In this document: positions 1-9,349 of the stretch, in pieces
How the letters are laid out: every line of letters starts with the position of its first letter
How positions within the stretch are numbered: position 1 is the stretch's first letter
From: Tritrichomonas foetus
Lineage: Eukaryota; Parabasalia; Tritrichomonadida; Tritrichomonadidae
Assembly (NCBI GenBank): GCA_001839685.1
Contig: MLAK01000958.1
Coordinates: 1 to 43,518 of the forward strand
Reading direction: 5' to 3'
Length of the DNA: 43,518 bases
Position numbers and translations under genes: made by a program
The notes under the pieces: model-generated
Databases searched by the model: none
Told to the model about the DNA's origin: nothing
What the model saw: the letters and a program-made list of their open reading frames with translations, nothing else

Positions 1-463
1 ATGTTTTATTTATTACAACGATCATAATTCTTTCAATTACAAACCAGATATATTATCAAAAAGCTGAATGTTTTCACTTCGAAACCGACGTTTTCACTCA
101 AATCCGGCGCTACTATATCAGAAATCACAATCTCTGTCATTTATATTATTCCGAATAACTGTCAACGCTATCAAATTGTCAAAATTGTCAACCAAAAGAA
201 ACGATCATCATCTAGCCCTTTTCTATTTAGAGAATTATTGGAATGATATCATTGATCCAAATAACATTTATTTGAATTTTTTTTTATTGTGATTCTGTTA
301 TAGAAATATTTAAATAGAGTTCTTACAAAAAGTTCACACTTCATTTCTACCAAGGCATAAATCATTGAAAGTTATGAAATTTAACAAATTTCATTGACAG
401 TTTTGTGAATGATTAATACACGCCTTTAAAAGCATTCAAAATAGAAAATTTACCCCATCTTCG
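1..463. other. 5' spacer upstream of kinase gene
   Basis: AT-rich non-coding spacer. The 74-codon open frame at 68-292 has a low-complexity composition (Leu/Ser/Phe/Asn), resembles no family and is not treated as a gene. The last 45 bases contain CCTTTAAAAG and ATTCAAAA close to the kinase ATG and probably hold its promoter, although no clear initiator can be singled out. Confidence 0.4.
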
Positions 464-1441
464 ATGTTTCACGAGCTCACCGAAAATGGATTCCCTATTG
501 ACATCCCATGCGAATTTGGGAACTACAGAATCGAAACAAAACTCTCCGCTGGAAGCTTCGCCGTCGTCTTTCTCGCTCATCATATCAAAAGGGATGGAAA
601 GGTGGTCATCAAGGTAATTTCCAGGAAAGGAATGGAGACGCTATGCACGATATATCAATTGGAACAAGAATTACGAATCATGGAAGCCACTGACCATCCC
701 CATATTGTTAAATTACACGATATTTTATATTTTCCAGATTACATTGGCGTTGTCATGGAGAGATGTCGATGCGACCTTTTTAGTGAAATTCTGGCCCAAG
801 GAGGACTGAGTTCTTTAACGCGCAAAAATTATTTCAATCAAATCGTCGACGGCTTATACTATCTTCATCAAAAAGGAATTGCGCATCAGGATTTGAAGCC
901 GGAAAACATTCTTATTGATTTTGACGGAAATATCAAAATTGCAGATTTCGGAAATGCATTCACGAAAGCCCCGCCAAAAGAAATTCGAGGTGGAACGATA
1001 GCCTATGTTGCGCCCGAAGTCCTCACATGTGAAGAATACGACCGTTTAAAGGCGGACGTGTGGGCGCTCGGCGTTATGCTCTACGTCATGGCCTCTGCGC
1101 TTTCTCCATGGCCTACGAATGAGCCACACTCGAAAATAGCTAGTTACATCGTTAAAGGTCAATTTATGATCCCGATGAGTGTGAATACTGAGCTGACAAA
1201 GATTATTCGCTCTTGCATGCAACTCGATCCGCAAGATAGACCATCAGTAAGCGATTTGTTTTTCACAGTTGAAGGAAGAAAGAATGCTGCAACAAAAACC
1301 AGAAAAAAGCTCATCCAAAATTCATCAGCACTCCTCTTTTCTTATCCTGCACTTTCAATGAAGAGAAAAAGAAGCACAAGAATCGCAAACTCAAGATCTA
1401 TCAATGTGGAAATCGGAGCAACAGCAAGCTTCAAAAAATAA
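464..1441 (+). CDS. Ser/Thr protein kinase, CAMK/SNF1-like, with HQD in the catalytic loop
   Basis: A 325-residue protein, almost all kinase domain (about 20-270) followed by a basic tail rich in Lys, Arg and Ser. Visible motifs are a glycine loop of the form LSAGSFAVV (about 27-35), the ATP-binding lysine in VVIKV (K50), the catalytic loop HQDLKPEN (141-148), DFG (161-163) and APE (183-185). The family phosphorylates Ser/Thr of protein substrates in the cytoplasm or nucleus, and the layout (EIRGGTIAYVAPE, DVWALGVMLYVM) is that of the CAMK/AMPK-like group. The catalytic Asp is kept, but the Arg of HRD is Gln, so control by activation-loop phosphorylation may be altered. The first part of the gene is clearly richer in G+C than the surroundings. 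The substrate is unknown. Confidence 0.9.
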   Translation: MFHELTENGFPIDIPCEFGNYRIETKLSAGSFAVVFLAHHIKRDGKVVIKVISRKGMETLCTIYQLEQELRIMEATDHPHIVKLHDILYFPDYIGVVMERCRCDLFSEILAQGGLSSLTRKNYFNQIVDGLYYLHQKGIAHQDLKPENILIDFDGNIKIADFGNAFTKAPPKEIRGGTIAYVAPEVLTCEEYDRLKADVWALGVMLYVMASALSPWPTNEPHSKIASYIVKGQFMIPMSVNTELTKIIRSCMQLDPQDRPSVSDLFFTVEGRKNAATKTRKKLIQNSSALLFSYPALSMKRKRSTRIANSRSINVEIGATASFKK

Positions 1442-2268
1442 GGAATTTAAATTGAGGTTTGCTTGGCCTTTTTCGAAGTGCATTTATTGGGCGTGTTATA
1501 TTATATGTTATGTATTTTGTTTTATAGTTATCTATGTTTATATGTTATAAATAATGATTTTTTTTTAGACTATGTAAACTATGTATATAGTTCTATAAAC
1601 ATAAACGAAAAATCTTTTTTTGTTTTTGATATTTATTTATCTGTCAATTGATTTCATCGATTCTTCCGAAATATCATTCAACGAAGTACAAATGAAAAAG
1701 TTTTTATCATCATAATTGTGGCTGAATTTTTCTTTCCTCAGAGAATAAACCAAAATGTGAAGTGAAGCTCAAATAATGATCAAAAGTGGGCAAAACTTAA
1801 TTGGTGAATGTGTTCACTCATTGCACCATATTCAAATGACCGAAGAAGTGGTGGAAAGCAAAATCACATCACATTTACACTTTTCTAATGTCAAAAAGCT
1901 AATCTCATTGGAAAAAAGTATTGCATCATCATGTGGCACAAAACAATTATATTTTGTTCTTTTACATCATTCATAATGTAAATGCTGATATTAATTTCAT
2001 TATCGGATTGATGTGGTGATATTAAATTTCATTATTTATCACATATGAATACATAACTTTTTCCCAAAAGTTACCTCAATGGCTGATCGTGATTTGAGAA
2101 AGAATTTATAAATCATTGATGTTTAATTTTACATCATTTGCTTTTATTAAAAGATTTCATGCTAACAAATCAATAACAAACTGAACATAAAGATCTTTTA
2201 TTTATAAAAAAATAGTTGATCAAATAGAATATCAATATTCTAGTTTATTTATTTCAATTGGGCTCTAT
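1442..2268. other. Intergenic spacer
   Basis: AT-rich spacer between the 3' ends of the convergent kinase and Myb genes. Open frames at 1463-1651 and 1776-1976 are short, biased to Phe/Tyr/Ile/Asn codons and have no recognisable domain. I see no RNA gene or repeat here. Confidence 0.4.
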
Positions 2269-2877
2269 TTAAAACATATATTCACACATAAATTCTTCTT
2301 CTGGTTGGATAGAATTTTCGAACTCATCAGCTAAATCAAACCAATCAACATTCAGATATGGTTCAGAATCTTCAAATTCTGTTGACTCTGAATCGCAAGA
2401 TTCCATTGAAGATGATTCTTCATTTGTGCTCACAATTTCTTTAGATTTCTTGGAGTATTTTCCTTTTACTGCTGTCATTAAACTGATTTGTTTTTTGATT
2501 AGCTTAACCCTTTTTCTCTGTAACACATTCCATCTGTTTCGAATGGAAACTTCTGTTCTTCCTGGGAAGAAACTTTCTAATGTTTTCCAACACTTTCCTA
2601 ATTCTATAACCTTCATTTCTAAAATGACATCCTCTTCAGGTGTGAATTGTTTTTTATTTAAATCTGGTGACAGATAATGATAATATCTATCACGACATTG
2701 CCTAGATGTACGTGTTTTCAGAATGCTTGCGATTTGATCCCAATTGTTGGTTCCCATAATATTGACAAGATTCATTAATTTTTGATCTTCAGATGATGTA
2801 AACTTTGTTCGAATGATTGGAAGCTTTCTCAAAGGGACTATTGTCGATTGTGGTTGGCTATTATTGTAATGTAGCAT
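2269..2877 (-). CDS. R2R3 Myb-like DNA-binding protein
   Basis: A 202-residue protein with two Myb repeats. Repeat one lies at about 23-72 (FTSSEDQKLMNLV, NNWDQIASIL, RQCRDRYYHYL) and repeat two at about 78-125 (FTPEEDVILEMKV, CWKTLESFFPGRT, SIRNRWNVL). The spaced Trp residues (W46, W97, W116) and the recognition-helix pattern fit c-Myb/SANT DNA binding. A basic linker (KRKRVKLIKK-like, about 120-130) probably acts as nuclear localisation signal, and the C-terminal third is acidic and Ser/Glu-rich, as in an activation region. Trichomonads have large Myb families, some of which bind promoter elements of protein genes. The start is preceded on the minus strand by TTCATTTTG, an initiator-like site. 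The target genes are unknown. Confidence 0.92.
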   Translation of the reverse strand: MLHYNNSQPQSTIVPLRKLPIIRTKFTSSEDQKLMNLVNIMGTNNWDQIASILKTRTSRQCRDRYYHYLSPDLNKKQFTPEEDVILEMKVIELGKCWKTLESFFPGRTEVSIRNRWNVLQRKRVKLIKKQISLMTAVKGKYSKKSKEIVSTNEESSSMESCDSESTEFEDSEPYLNVDWFDLADEFENSIQPEEEFMCEYMF

Positions 2878-3222
2878 ATCTTAATACAAAATGAAGAGAG
2901 TTACGGTGATTTTTCATTATGAATTTCATCATTTTTGAAAAGAATGAGACGCATTGAAAATTCAATGTATATTAAAATGCATTTCTCAAAAGTTTTGGCA
3001 TAGGCTTTGGTAACCTTTAATTTAACCTTTCGATAAGTTTGATAAGTCACTCAATTTTGATACATATTTAGAAAAATTCGAATGATTATTTCGTAATTAT
3101 TCAAAACTTCTCAATTTAGAATTAACATCTTTTTGACCTTTCGATAGTTTTGAATATGATGACAGTTAGGTGAAATTTTAGCCATTCGATAAGTTTCCGA
3201 CTAAATAATATATCAAAAGTCA
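2878..3222. other. Intergenic spacer upstream of the Myb gene
   Basis: AT-rich spacer between the Myb start and the target duplication of repeat copy 1. It contains several loosely repeated phrases such as CTTTCGATA and GATAAGTTT around 3026-3200, but no gene. It probably includes the Myb promoter. Confidence 0.35.
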
Positions 3223-3230
3223 ATAAAAAG
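3223..3230. repeat. 8-bp target site duplication, left side, copy 1
   Basis: ATAAAAAG directly precedes the element and is repeated at 4327-4334 directly after it. Confidence 0.9.
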
Positions 3231-4326
3231 AGATGTATACAAACTAACTAGATCTAGATGTAGAAGACTATTGAGAGATCTAAATGAATAATTGTTGATA
3301 TTATTGTCATCTAAAAATTATTTAATTGTAATCCTATTAATAATATATAAATATTATAATTTAAAAATCAAGATACAGAGAAAACCAAATCCAAAAAAAA
3401 ATTGTGAGAAAAAAATAAACCCCACAGAAATTTCTGAGAATTATTGAGATAAAAAGTGATTTTATAGCATTAATATCTTGATTATTTCTTATCATAAATC
3501 GTGCTTTTTATTATCATATGACCCTCCATCGAAAATTATAATGTTTTCCAAAATACAAAAATGAAGTATAAAAAAAATAATAATAATTTTGATATAAATA
3601 AAAAAAATTTAGGCATCAATGAGAAGATTACGAATGTTTTGCCATCTAAATGGCGAGTCATCAGAAAATTCACTTGGCATCGAGTCTGGAAAAAAACATA
3701 TTGGATTCCATTTTTCTTGATTTGGTCTTTCAATCGTTGTATCTGTATCCCTGCTTGAGAATGTGCTGTTGAGGACTGCCAGTCTATTTTCTTCATATAC
3801 TAAAATTTTATGACAGAAAAGATTTCAATACATTCATATTTGTCAAATGGAAATTGAATTAATTCAACATCACTGAGTTAAAACTATCAAAATTTTCGCG
3901 ATTTTTAATTAAAAATCGATAGAAGAAGTGTAAATAGAATTATGGGAAGCAGTATTATAATCTTTGTGATTCTTGGAAAAAAAGCTTCTCACAATTTTTT
4001 TTTAGGCTTTCTCCAAAATCGCTCTTTTTTCGGTTTAATTGTTGCAAAATTTCAAAACTATGAATAAATATGGCTCATAACTATAAAAAATAGATTTAAC
4101 AATTGACTGAAAGCTGTTCACCCGAAAACTGAAACAATAGCTTCTTCAGAATCATTTTCGAAATATTTTTGAATTCGGCCATTTGCGAAGTTTGCGATAA
4201 GGGAAATTTTCGTCATTCTTTTAGTTATTTGGGTTTTGATTTTTGACTGATGGTATTAAGTAATACTGATGATAAGGATCATTTTAGTGATTTCGTACGT
4301 TAAGACTATTTGGTTTGTATACATCT
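3231..4326. mobile_element. Non-autonomous DNA transposon, copy 1 (1096 bp, 8-bp TSD)
   Basis: The element begins AGATGTATACAAACTAACTAG and ends with the inverse of AGATGTATACAAACCAAATAG, so the terminal inverted repeats match at 19 of 21 positions. It is flanked by a perfect 8-bp duplication (ATAAAAAG). A second, perfect 18-bp inverted repeat lies inside (3393-3410 and 3986-4003, AAAAAAAAATTGTGAGAA). It is nearly identical to 16398-17493 and related to 32102-33350. It carries no intact transposase; the longest frame (86 codons, minus strand, 3536-3796) is a remnant that starts MKKIDWQSSTAHSQ. An 8-bp duplication is typical of hAT, P, Merlin and some Mutator-like elements, but the ends do not identify a superfamily. 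Confidence 0.93.
3536..3796 (-). pseudogene. Coding remnant inside repeat copy 1
   Basis: An 86-codon minus-strand frame starting MKKIDWQSSTAHSQ. After the central 36-nt block (3717-3752) the frame changes relative to the longer remnant in copy 3 and ends in a Phe/Leu/Ile-rich read-through of AT-rich DNA, so it is not a sensible protein. It is kept as a fragment of whatever gene the transposon family once carried. It matches no family that I recognise. Confidence 0.5.
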
Positions 4327-4701
4327 ATAAAAAGTAAATCCACCATATCATTGAAACTGAAACCGCCAGGTCTAAATTGAGAGAGTGGAAATTTAGATAT
4401 ACCTCAATTTTTATTTGAAATTGTAGCAAAATTTGCATTACACTCAAAGGAGAAAGAATTCTATTACAACAGAATTTCATGTGAAAACTCTCAAGCTCAA
4501 GAAATGATAGGAAACAAAGCTTTTCATCGTAAAGATGTCATGTTAAAAAACAAGATAAATAATAAGAGAAAAGAACTCGCCTATTTCATCTGTTTCTATT
4601 TCTGAAAAATAGATATCTATTGGAAAGAGAAAATATCAAATTAGAAAGAAAAGATACCAAAGTAAATAAATGATTATTTAATAACAATTTAGCATATAAA
4701 G
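4327..4701. other. Target duplication (right) and 3' spacer
   Basis: Positions 4327-4334 repeat ATAAAAAG, the right target duplication of copy 1. The rest is AT-rich 3' flank of the next minus-strand gene with no visible feature. Confidence 0.6.
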
Positions 4702-7476
4702 CTAGCTAATTCGAAGAAATTTCAGATAGTTATTGAATACAACCAAGTTTGTGTTGTCATCAGAGATTGAAGATGGCCATTCTGATTGTCTTACAATATT
4801 AATGAAAGCTTTCCATTCATTATTATCATGTTCATTATCAAAAGCAAATAAATAAGTTGCAGAATAAAACACAAATTCAATAAGTGAATTAATCCACATG
4901 TTTGATCCAACAAAAGCAGCTTCTTCAGGAACATTACTTCTCAAAAAATTTATTAAATCAGGATTTGTCTTTAAATAAGTATGCACATTATCAAATTCCT
5001 TATTACATACACTAAAAAATAAAAAAAATCTCGCGCATTCATTATCGCTTTCAAAAAAATTCGGCATTGATATTCTCTTTTTCGATAAAATTGCCATAAT
5101 AGAAATTTTTGCATACCTGGGTAAACGTTTGATCTCAAAATCTTGATTTTCTTCATCAAAATCTGTATTGCATGAATTATTTTGTAGGTTTAATTGTTGG
5201 TTAATTATTAATGTCGATTTTTCAAGAATTGTTGGTTTGTTTCCAATAAGTTCGTTTGAATTGAAAAGAAGAGCAAAAAAACCAATTGGAAATTTTTCGA
5301 AGTCTTCATTCGATGAAAAATTCATCAATAATGTTTGTGAAACAAATAGAGGTGGCCCCTCTCTTAAAATTTTAGTGACAGTATTATGCGTCATAACTGT
5401 TTTACACCAAATTATTTTTTCTATTTTAAATAAAATAGAAATATTTGGATTTTCAGGTAAAACTACTTTGTTTAAGGGGCAATTTGCCAAAATTGGAAGT
5501 AAAGCTTCAACAACTGCTTCAGATGGATTCTCAAGCATTAAAATTTCCTTAAGAATCAATGGAATTAATTCAAAAGTTGTTGTTATTCCCAATTTAGCCA
5601 GAATTTGAGATCTTTTTATAATATTTTTCGGTTCATTTTGAAGAGATTCCCATTTGAGAAACGTAAGGGGGTCGTTATCAACTAATGCAGCAAATTCAGG
5701 AAGCCATGCTGAAACTCCTGTTGAATCACCTCGAAGTTGGCGCCACCTTAATCGCAAAATAAGTAAAGGATTAAAATAAATAGATTGATCTAATGGCGTA
5801 GGATTTGTTGTTAATGATTCACAACTTTGTATTGCAGCTTCATGCAAACCAGTTAATATATTTATTTCTTGTTTATTTTCAAATACCTCTTTCTCTAAAA
5901 TAGCATTAGATAAAGGTACTCGAACAGCTATTAAAGAAAGTGATTTCCTATGCTGTTCTATTAAATTACTTTGTAAATAATTCATTACAACTTGTGAAAA
6001 TTTATTGAGGTCAGGAAGTTTGTTAATCACATTGTTATGAATATCATCACAAAATTTCTTTAAATCATTTAAATGTCGTGTAAAAACAGCTTTATGGAAA
6101 GAATTAAAGAATTCTGTTGAAAAAGTAGCAATATCAGTTTTTGATGCAGCTTCGGCAAATTGATGCATTGTATGATCAGTATCTTTTAATGTATTAACTA
6201 TTGATTTCCATGAAGATATTTCTCTTACTAATGGAATCATTTTCTTCTCTTCTAAAAGATTTACTAAATGTCTAGCTGATGAATTGGTTTGTGCCAATTT
6301 TCGAAGTTTCGGTGCAACCTCTTCAATTAATGAGCGCCGATCAAACATACTTAAATGAGCAAGACTTTGAGGGATTGTATTCTTGGTTGAATAGCTTTTA
6401 ATGATATTTAAAATTTCACTATCAGAAAATTTTTTGATTTTATTTGAATTCATATTTCGTAAATAGTCGTTTAATGGTCTCCCAGTTTCAGAGTTAATTA
6501 TTGCAATTTGTGTTTGAATAATTGCAACACTTGTTTTTGGTGCTCTTTCAAGGAGAATTGCTACTAAATAATCACTTGTACTACCATTGAAAAGTTCACC
6601 AAAAGATGTTGAATAATTGAACTGGTGTTGATCATCACCGAGTTTAATGAAATCTAAAATTGCATTAATTGCGTTATCACATTGACGGTGTAAAGATGAA
6701 GGAATTTCTGATTTTAAAATTGTAAATAATAAATCACCATGTTTTTTATATAAGAGAAGCAAAAGTGTGAGTGAGTTATCATATTGTTCTTTGGTTGGAT
6801 TTGATATTGTTTCATAAAGAACGAAAACTTGACTTAATACTATAGAGAGTTTGTAAGTACATAAAATTGAAGAAATTGCATTATTTTTGTATTTAAAATA
6901 AGCAGAAACAAGAAAATTAACATATAAGCAAAATATCGAAAAATCATTTTGACTCATGAGATTAAACGTTGACTCAGGAGACTTTTGCAATAAAAGTTCA
7001 ATGAAAGAAATAACAGTACTGCAATTTAAATTGTTACAAAGATAAGAATTCTCATTTTGAGACAATGATAAATCATTTAAAAAAGGATTTTGATTGTATC
7101 TATTTTGATTAAATCCATTTTGATTAAATCTATTAAGAGTAGAGCCATTGTGATTAGTTGTATTATTATTTTCTATCATATATTTATGTTTATTTGATTC
7201 AATAATAAGTCTGTGGGCAATAAGGAGAAATTTTGGATCAGGAAAATGAATAAAAGACTCAACCAAATCAGATGAACTGTTTGTTGTAAACATTGAAATT
7301 GGAGGCATGCTTCCTTCACTCACACGTTTCATCAAAATTTGAATTATATTATTTGTGCATTTTTGATGAATTGAATTTGGCATAGATGAGCAAAATGTAT
7401 GCCATATTGATCCATCAAGAAATGAATTTATTTGAGAAATGACAACCTCAACATCTTCACTTCCTTTCAAGGACAT
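4702..7476 (-). CDS. Large helical protein of unknown function (924 aa)
   Basis: A long uninterrupted frame with ordinary protein composition throughout, so certainly a gene, but I do not recognise a family. It is rich in Leu, Ile, Asn and Ser and appears to be almost entirely alpha-helical, like HEAT/ARM-type scaffold proteins or subunits of large nuclear complexes. Near residues 100-130 is an Asn-rich insertion with a short tandem repeat (RFNQNGFNQNRYNQN). A possibly conserved patch is LRLRWRQLRGDSTGVSAW at about residue 590-610. No signal peptide, membrane segment or catalytic motif is visible. The start follows a TTTCATTATTTTTCAT stretch typical of trichomonad initiators. It is divergent from the membrane protein at 7658, with 181 bp between the two ATGs. 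Confidence 0.85.
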   Translation of the reverse strand: MSLKGSEDVEVVISQINSFLDGSIWHTFCSSMPNSIHQKCTNNIIQILMKRVSEGSMPPISMFTTNSSSDLVESFIHFPDPKFLLIAHRLIIESNKHKYMIENNNTTNHNGSTLNRFNQNGFNQNRYNQNPFLNDLSLSQNENSYLCNNLNCSTVISFIELLLQKSPESTFNLMSQNDFSIFCLYVNFLVSAYFKYKNNAISSILCTYKLSIVLSQVFVLYETISNPTKEQYDNSLTLLLLLYKKHGDLLFTILKSEIPSSLHRQCDNAINAILDFIKLGDDQHQFNYSTSFGELFNGSTSDYLVAILLERAPKTSVAIIQTQIAIINSETGRPLNDYLRNMNSNKIKKFSDSEILNIIKSYSTKNTIPQSLAHLSMFDRRSLIEEVAPKLRKLAQTNSSARHLVNLLEEKKMIPLVREISSWKSIVNTLKDTDHTMHQFAEAASKTDIATFSTEFFNSFHKAVFTRHLNDLKKFCDDIHNNVINKLPDLNKFSQVVMNYLQSNLIEQHRKSLSLIAVRVPLSNAILEKEVFENKQEINILTGLHEAAIQSCESLTTNPTPLDQSIYFNPLLILRLRWRQLRGDSTGVSAWLPEFAALVDNDPLTFLKWESLQNEPKNIIKRSQILAKLGITTTFELIPLILKEILMLENPSEAVVEALLPILANCPLNKVVLPENPNISILFKIEKIIWCKTVMTHNTVTKILREGPPLFVSQTLLMNFSSNEDFEKFPIGFFALLFNSNELIGNKPTILEKSTLIINQQLNLQNNSCNTDFDEENQDFEIKRLPRYAKISIMAILSKKRISMPNFFESDNECARFFLFFSVCNKEFDNVHTYLKTNPDLINFLRSNVPEEAAFVGSNMWINSLIEFVFYSATYLFAFDNEHDNNEWKAFINIVRQSEWPSSISDDNTNLVVFNNYLKFLRIS

Positions 7477-7657
7477 ATCATATGAAAAATAATGAAAAAA
7501 GATTCTTTTTTGAATTGCAACTAAAAAATATCGATACTTTTTTATGTTTTTATCTGGTCTAATAATCAGAATATCGTAGTTAAATGTATAAATGGCCTGT
7601 TCAATTCAAAAATAAGTTATATGGCCAGATATATAGTGAAAAATAAAAGAAAATATA
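7477..7657. promoter_or_regulatory. Divergent intergenic region with promoters of both flanking genes
   Basis: This 181-bp stretch separates two divergent start codons and must hold both core promoters. On the minus strand TTTCATTATTTTTCAT lies just upstream of the 924-aa gene. No separate upstream motif can be assigned. Confidence 0.4.
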
Positions 7658-8212
7658 ATGCTTTTTTGCCTGCTTAGTTCTGTTATTTCAATTAATAGGA
7701 GCTTGAACAGTACAACAAAAACACATTTTCAGAAAGGCTTTCTGAAAAATGGTAGCACTATCTATCAGCACCTTATCCAAAGGGATGCAGATATGAAAAT
7801 GTTAAATATGAATAAAAATCCATTGAAAAGAGCTTTTCTTTTAAGTGACACAAAAGATGAAGCCAACTCTGAAAAAGAGAAAAAAGAAGTGGAAAAATTT
7901 GTCAAATATAATCCTCATTTCTTCGATGAGAAAAGAAAGAAGCTCCAGGACCAGAAAAAAGCCAAACATCAAGCTCCTGAAAATGATGACCTTGGCGATT
8001 TTGATGACAAGCCTTTCTATGAAAAAGATGATTCGTCAAAATCTGACGTTTTTAAAATTGGGTTTGGAGTGATTGCTTTGATTGTTGTTTCGCTTATTCT
8101 AAGAAAGTTCTTTTTCACAAGGCCGATCGAGTCAAACATTGAAATGTATCGGGCTCCAATTGATCCAAACGAGCAACTTGAAGAATATCATTTTGAGGAA
8201 GTTGATGCATAA
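7658..8212 (+). CDS. Single-pass type I membrane protein of unknown function
   Basis: A 184-residue protein. The N-terminus (LFCLLSSVISINRSLN) looks like a short cleavable signal peptide. A charged, Lys/Glu/Asp-rich region (about 45-135) follows, then one hydrophobic segment, IGFGVIALIVVSLILR (about 139-154), and a short tail ending in an acidic EEYHFEEVDA. Predicted topology: charged part in the lumen or outside, tail in the cytosol. No enzyme motif is visible and I do not recognise the family. Open frames at 7845-8072 and 8139-8321 are shadows or short read-through. Confidence 0.8.
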   Translation: MLFCLLSSVISINRSLNSTTKTHFQKGFLKNGSTIYQHLIQRDADMKMLNMNKNPLKRAFLLSDTKDEANSEKEKKEVEKFVKYNPHFFDEKRKKLQDQKKAKHQAPENDDLGDFDDKPFYEKDDSSKSDVFKIGFGVIALIVVSLILRKFFFTRPIESNIEMYRAPIDPNEQLEEYHFEEVDA

Positions 8213-8544
8213 ACTGTTTTTAGCACGAATAATTTTTCGTTTTTTCTTTTTCCAATTTATTGTTTATATTTTAGTCATTTATTTTAAGCAATCGATCACA
8301 CAGAGAAAATCATATTTCTAATTTTTGACTTTAATATGGCCATTGTTCAATAATATATGATTCTAGTTAAATCATATCACAATATTCTGATAATGAAATG
8401 AGTTTATAGATAAAATCTGTGACATTTATCAGATTCTATTTTTGATATATTTATTATTCCCACAATTTAAATTATAATAAATAGCAATATTATGAATATT
8501 AATTATCAAATAAAAATCTACGATGTATTATGAAATAACCAAGA
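8213..8544. other. Intergenic spacer
   Basis: AT-rich 3' flank of the membrane-protein gene up to the left end of the MITE. No feature is visible apart from the TA at 8545. Confidence 0.35.
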
Positions 8545-9305
8545 TACAGTCGTTTTCGAATTGGTTTTCTTAGTGTTTCGAAATAGAATTTCAATATTTC
8601 AAATGTTTATATAGGAAACTAGAATATTTTTCGAAAAGCTTTCAAAATGTTTCTATTTGCTTTCCAATGTTTTCGAAATAGAATCTTAACCTATATTTTT
8701 TTCGAAATAGAATTTTTAAATTTGAATAGTTTACAAACCAACCAGAATTTGTCTCATAATAAAATTTTTTTGTTTTGAAATAGAATTTTTTTTTTTATAA
8801 AGTTTCCCAAGAATTTCCACACTCTCATATGAAACAAAATGAATCAACAACTTATTTATTATCTAATTTGTGAAGGGGAGAAATAAATTAACTAAAAATT
8901 AAGATAAAATCAATATTTTCCCAATAAATATTGTTATTTTGATGTAATTTTCACATCACATATCACGTATTTTGCCAAATTTTTTAGTTTTATTTTCCCC
9001 GCTCTATATTAACCCTGTCGATTTCCATCACCCTAAAGAAGAATCTACATCCTCTACACCCGTATACCTCCATATACCCCATATCTATTTTGAACTTTTT
9101 GAGAAAACTCATTGAAAAAGATCAATTTTTTGAAACTTTAAAACGAAACAAAATTATTTTATTTTGAAAAATTTTTCGGTTTATGAAATTCTATTTCGAA
9201 ACAAAATAATTCAATTTCGATAAAAAAAAANTTTATTTNGAAANATAAAACCGATAGGAAATTCTATTTCGAAAACTGAAATATTCTATTTCGAAAACGA
9301 CTGTA
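8545..9305. mobile_element. Tc1/mariner-type MITE with TA target and arrays of TTTCGAAATAGAATTT
   Basis: The left end TACAGTCGTTTTCGAA (8545-8560) is inverted exactly at the right end, TTCGAAAACGACTGTA (9290-9305). The outer TA pair and the CAGT start are the signature of Tc1/mariner-superfamily elements. Both arms carry repeated copies of TTTCGAAATAGAATTT: forward near 8576, 8672, 8700 and 8775, inverted near 9185, 9257 and 9280. No transposase frame is present, so it is non-autonomous. The centre holds a C-rich stretch (about 9035-9090). Unresolved N bases at 9231, 9239 and 9244 fall in the AT-rich right arm. The element ends 44 bp before the ATG of the hydrolase gene. Confidence 0.85.
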
Positions 9306-9349
9306 TATAAATAAAATTATTCTGGCGACCGTTTAAATTGGATTACTAA

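Noticed and set aside
68..292. 74-codon open frame near the window start
   Set aside because: Low-complexity composition, no family resemblance, no initiator before its ATG.
3561..3758. Plus-strand 65-codon frames inside the repeat copies (also 16728-16925)
   Set aside because: Shadow of the minus-strand remnant, basic low-complexity translation, not kept in copy 3.
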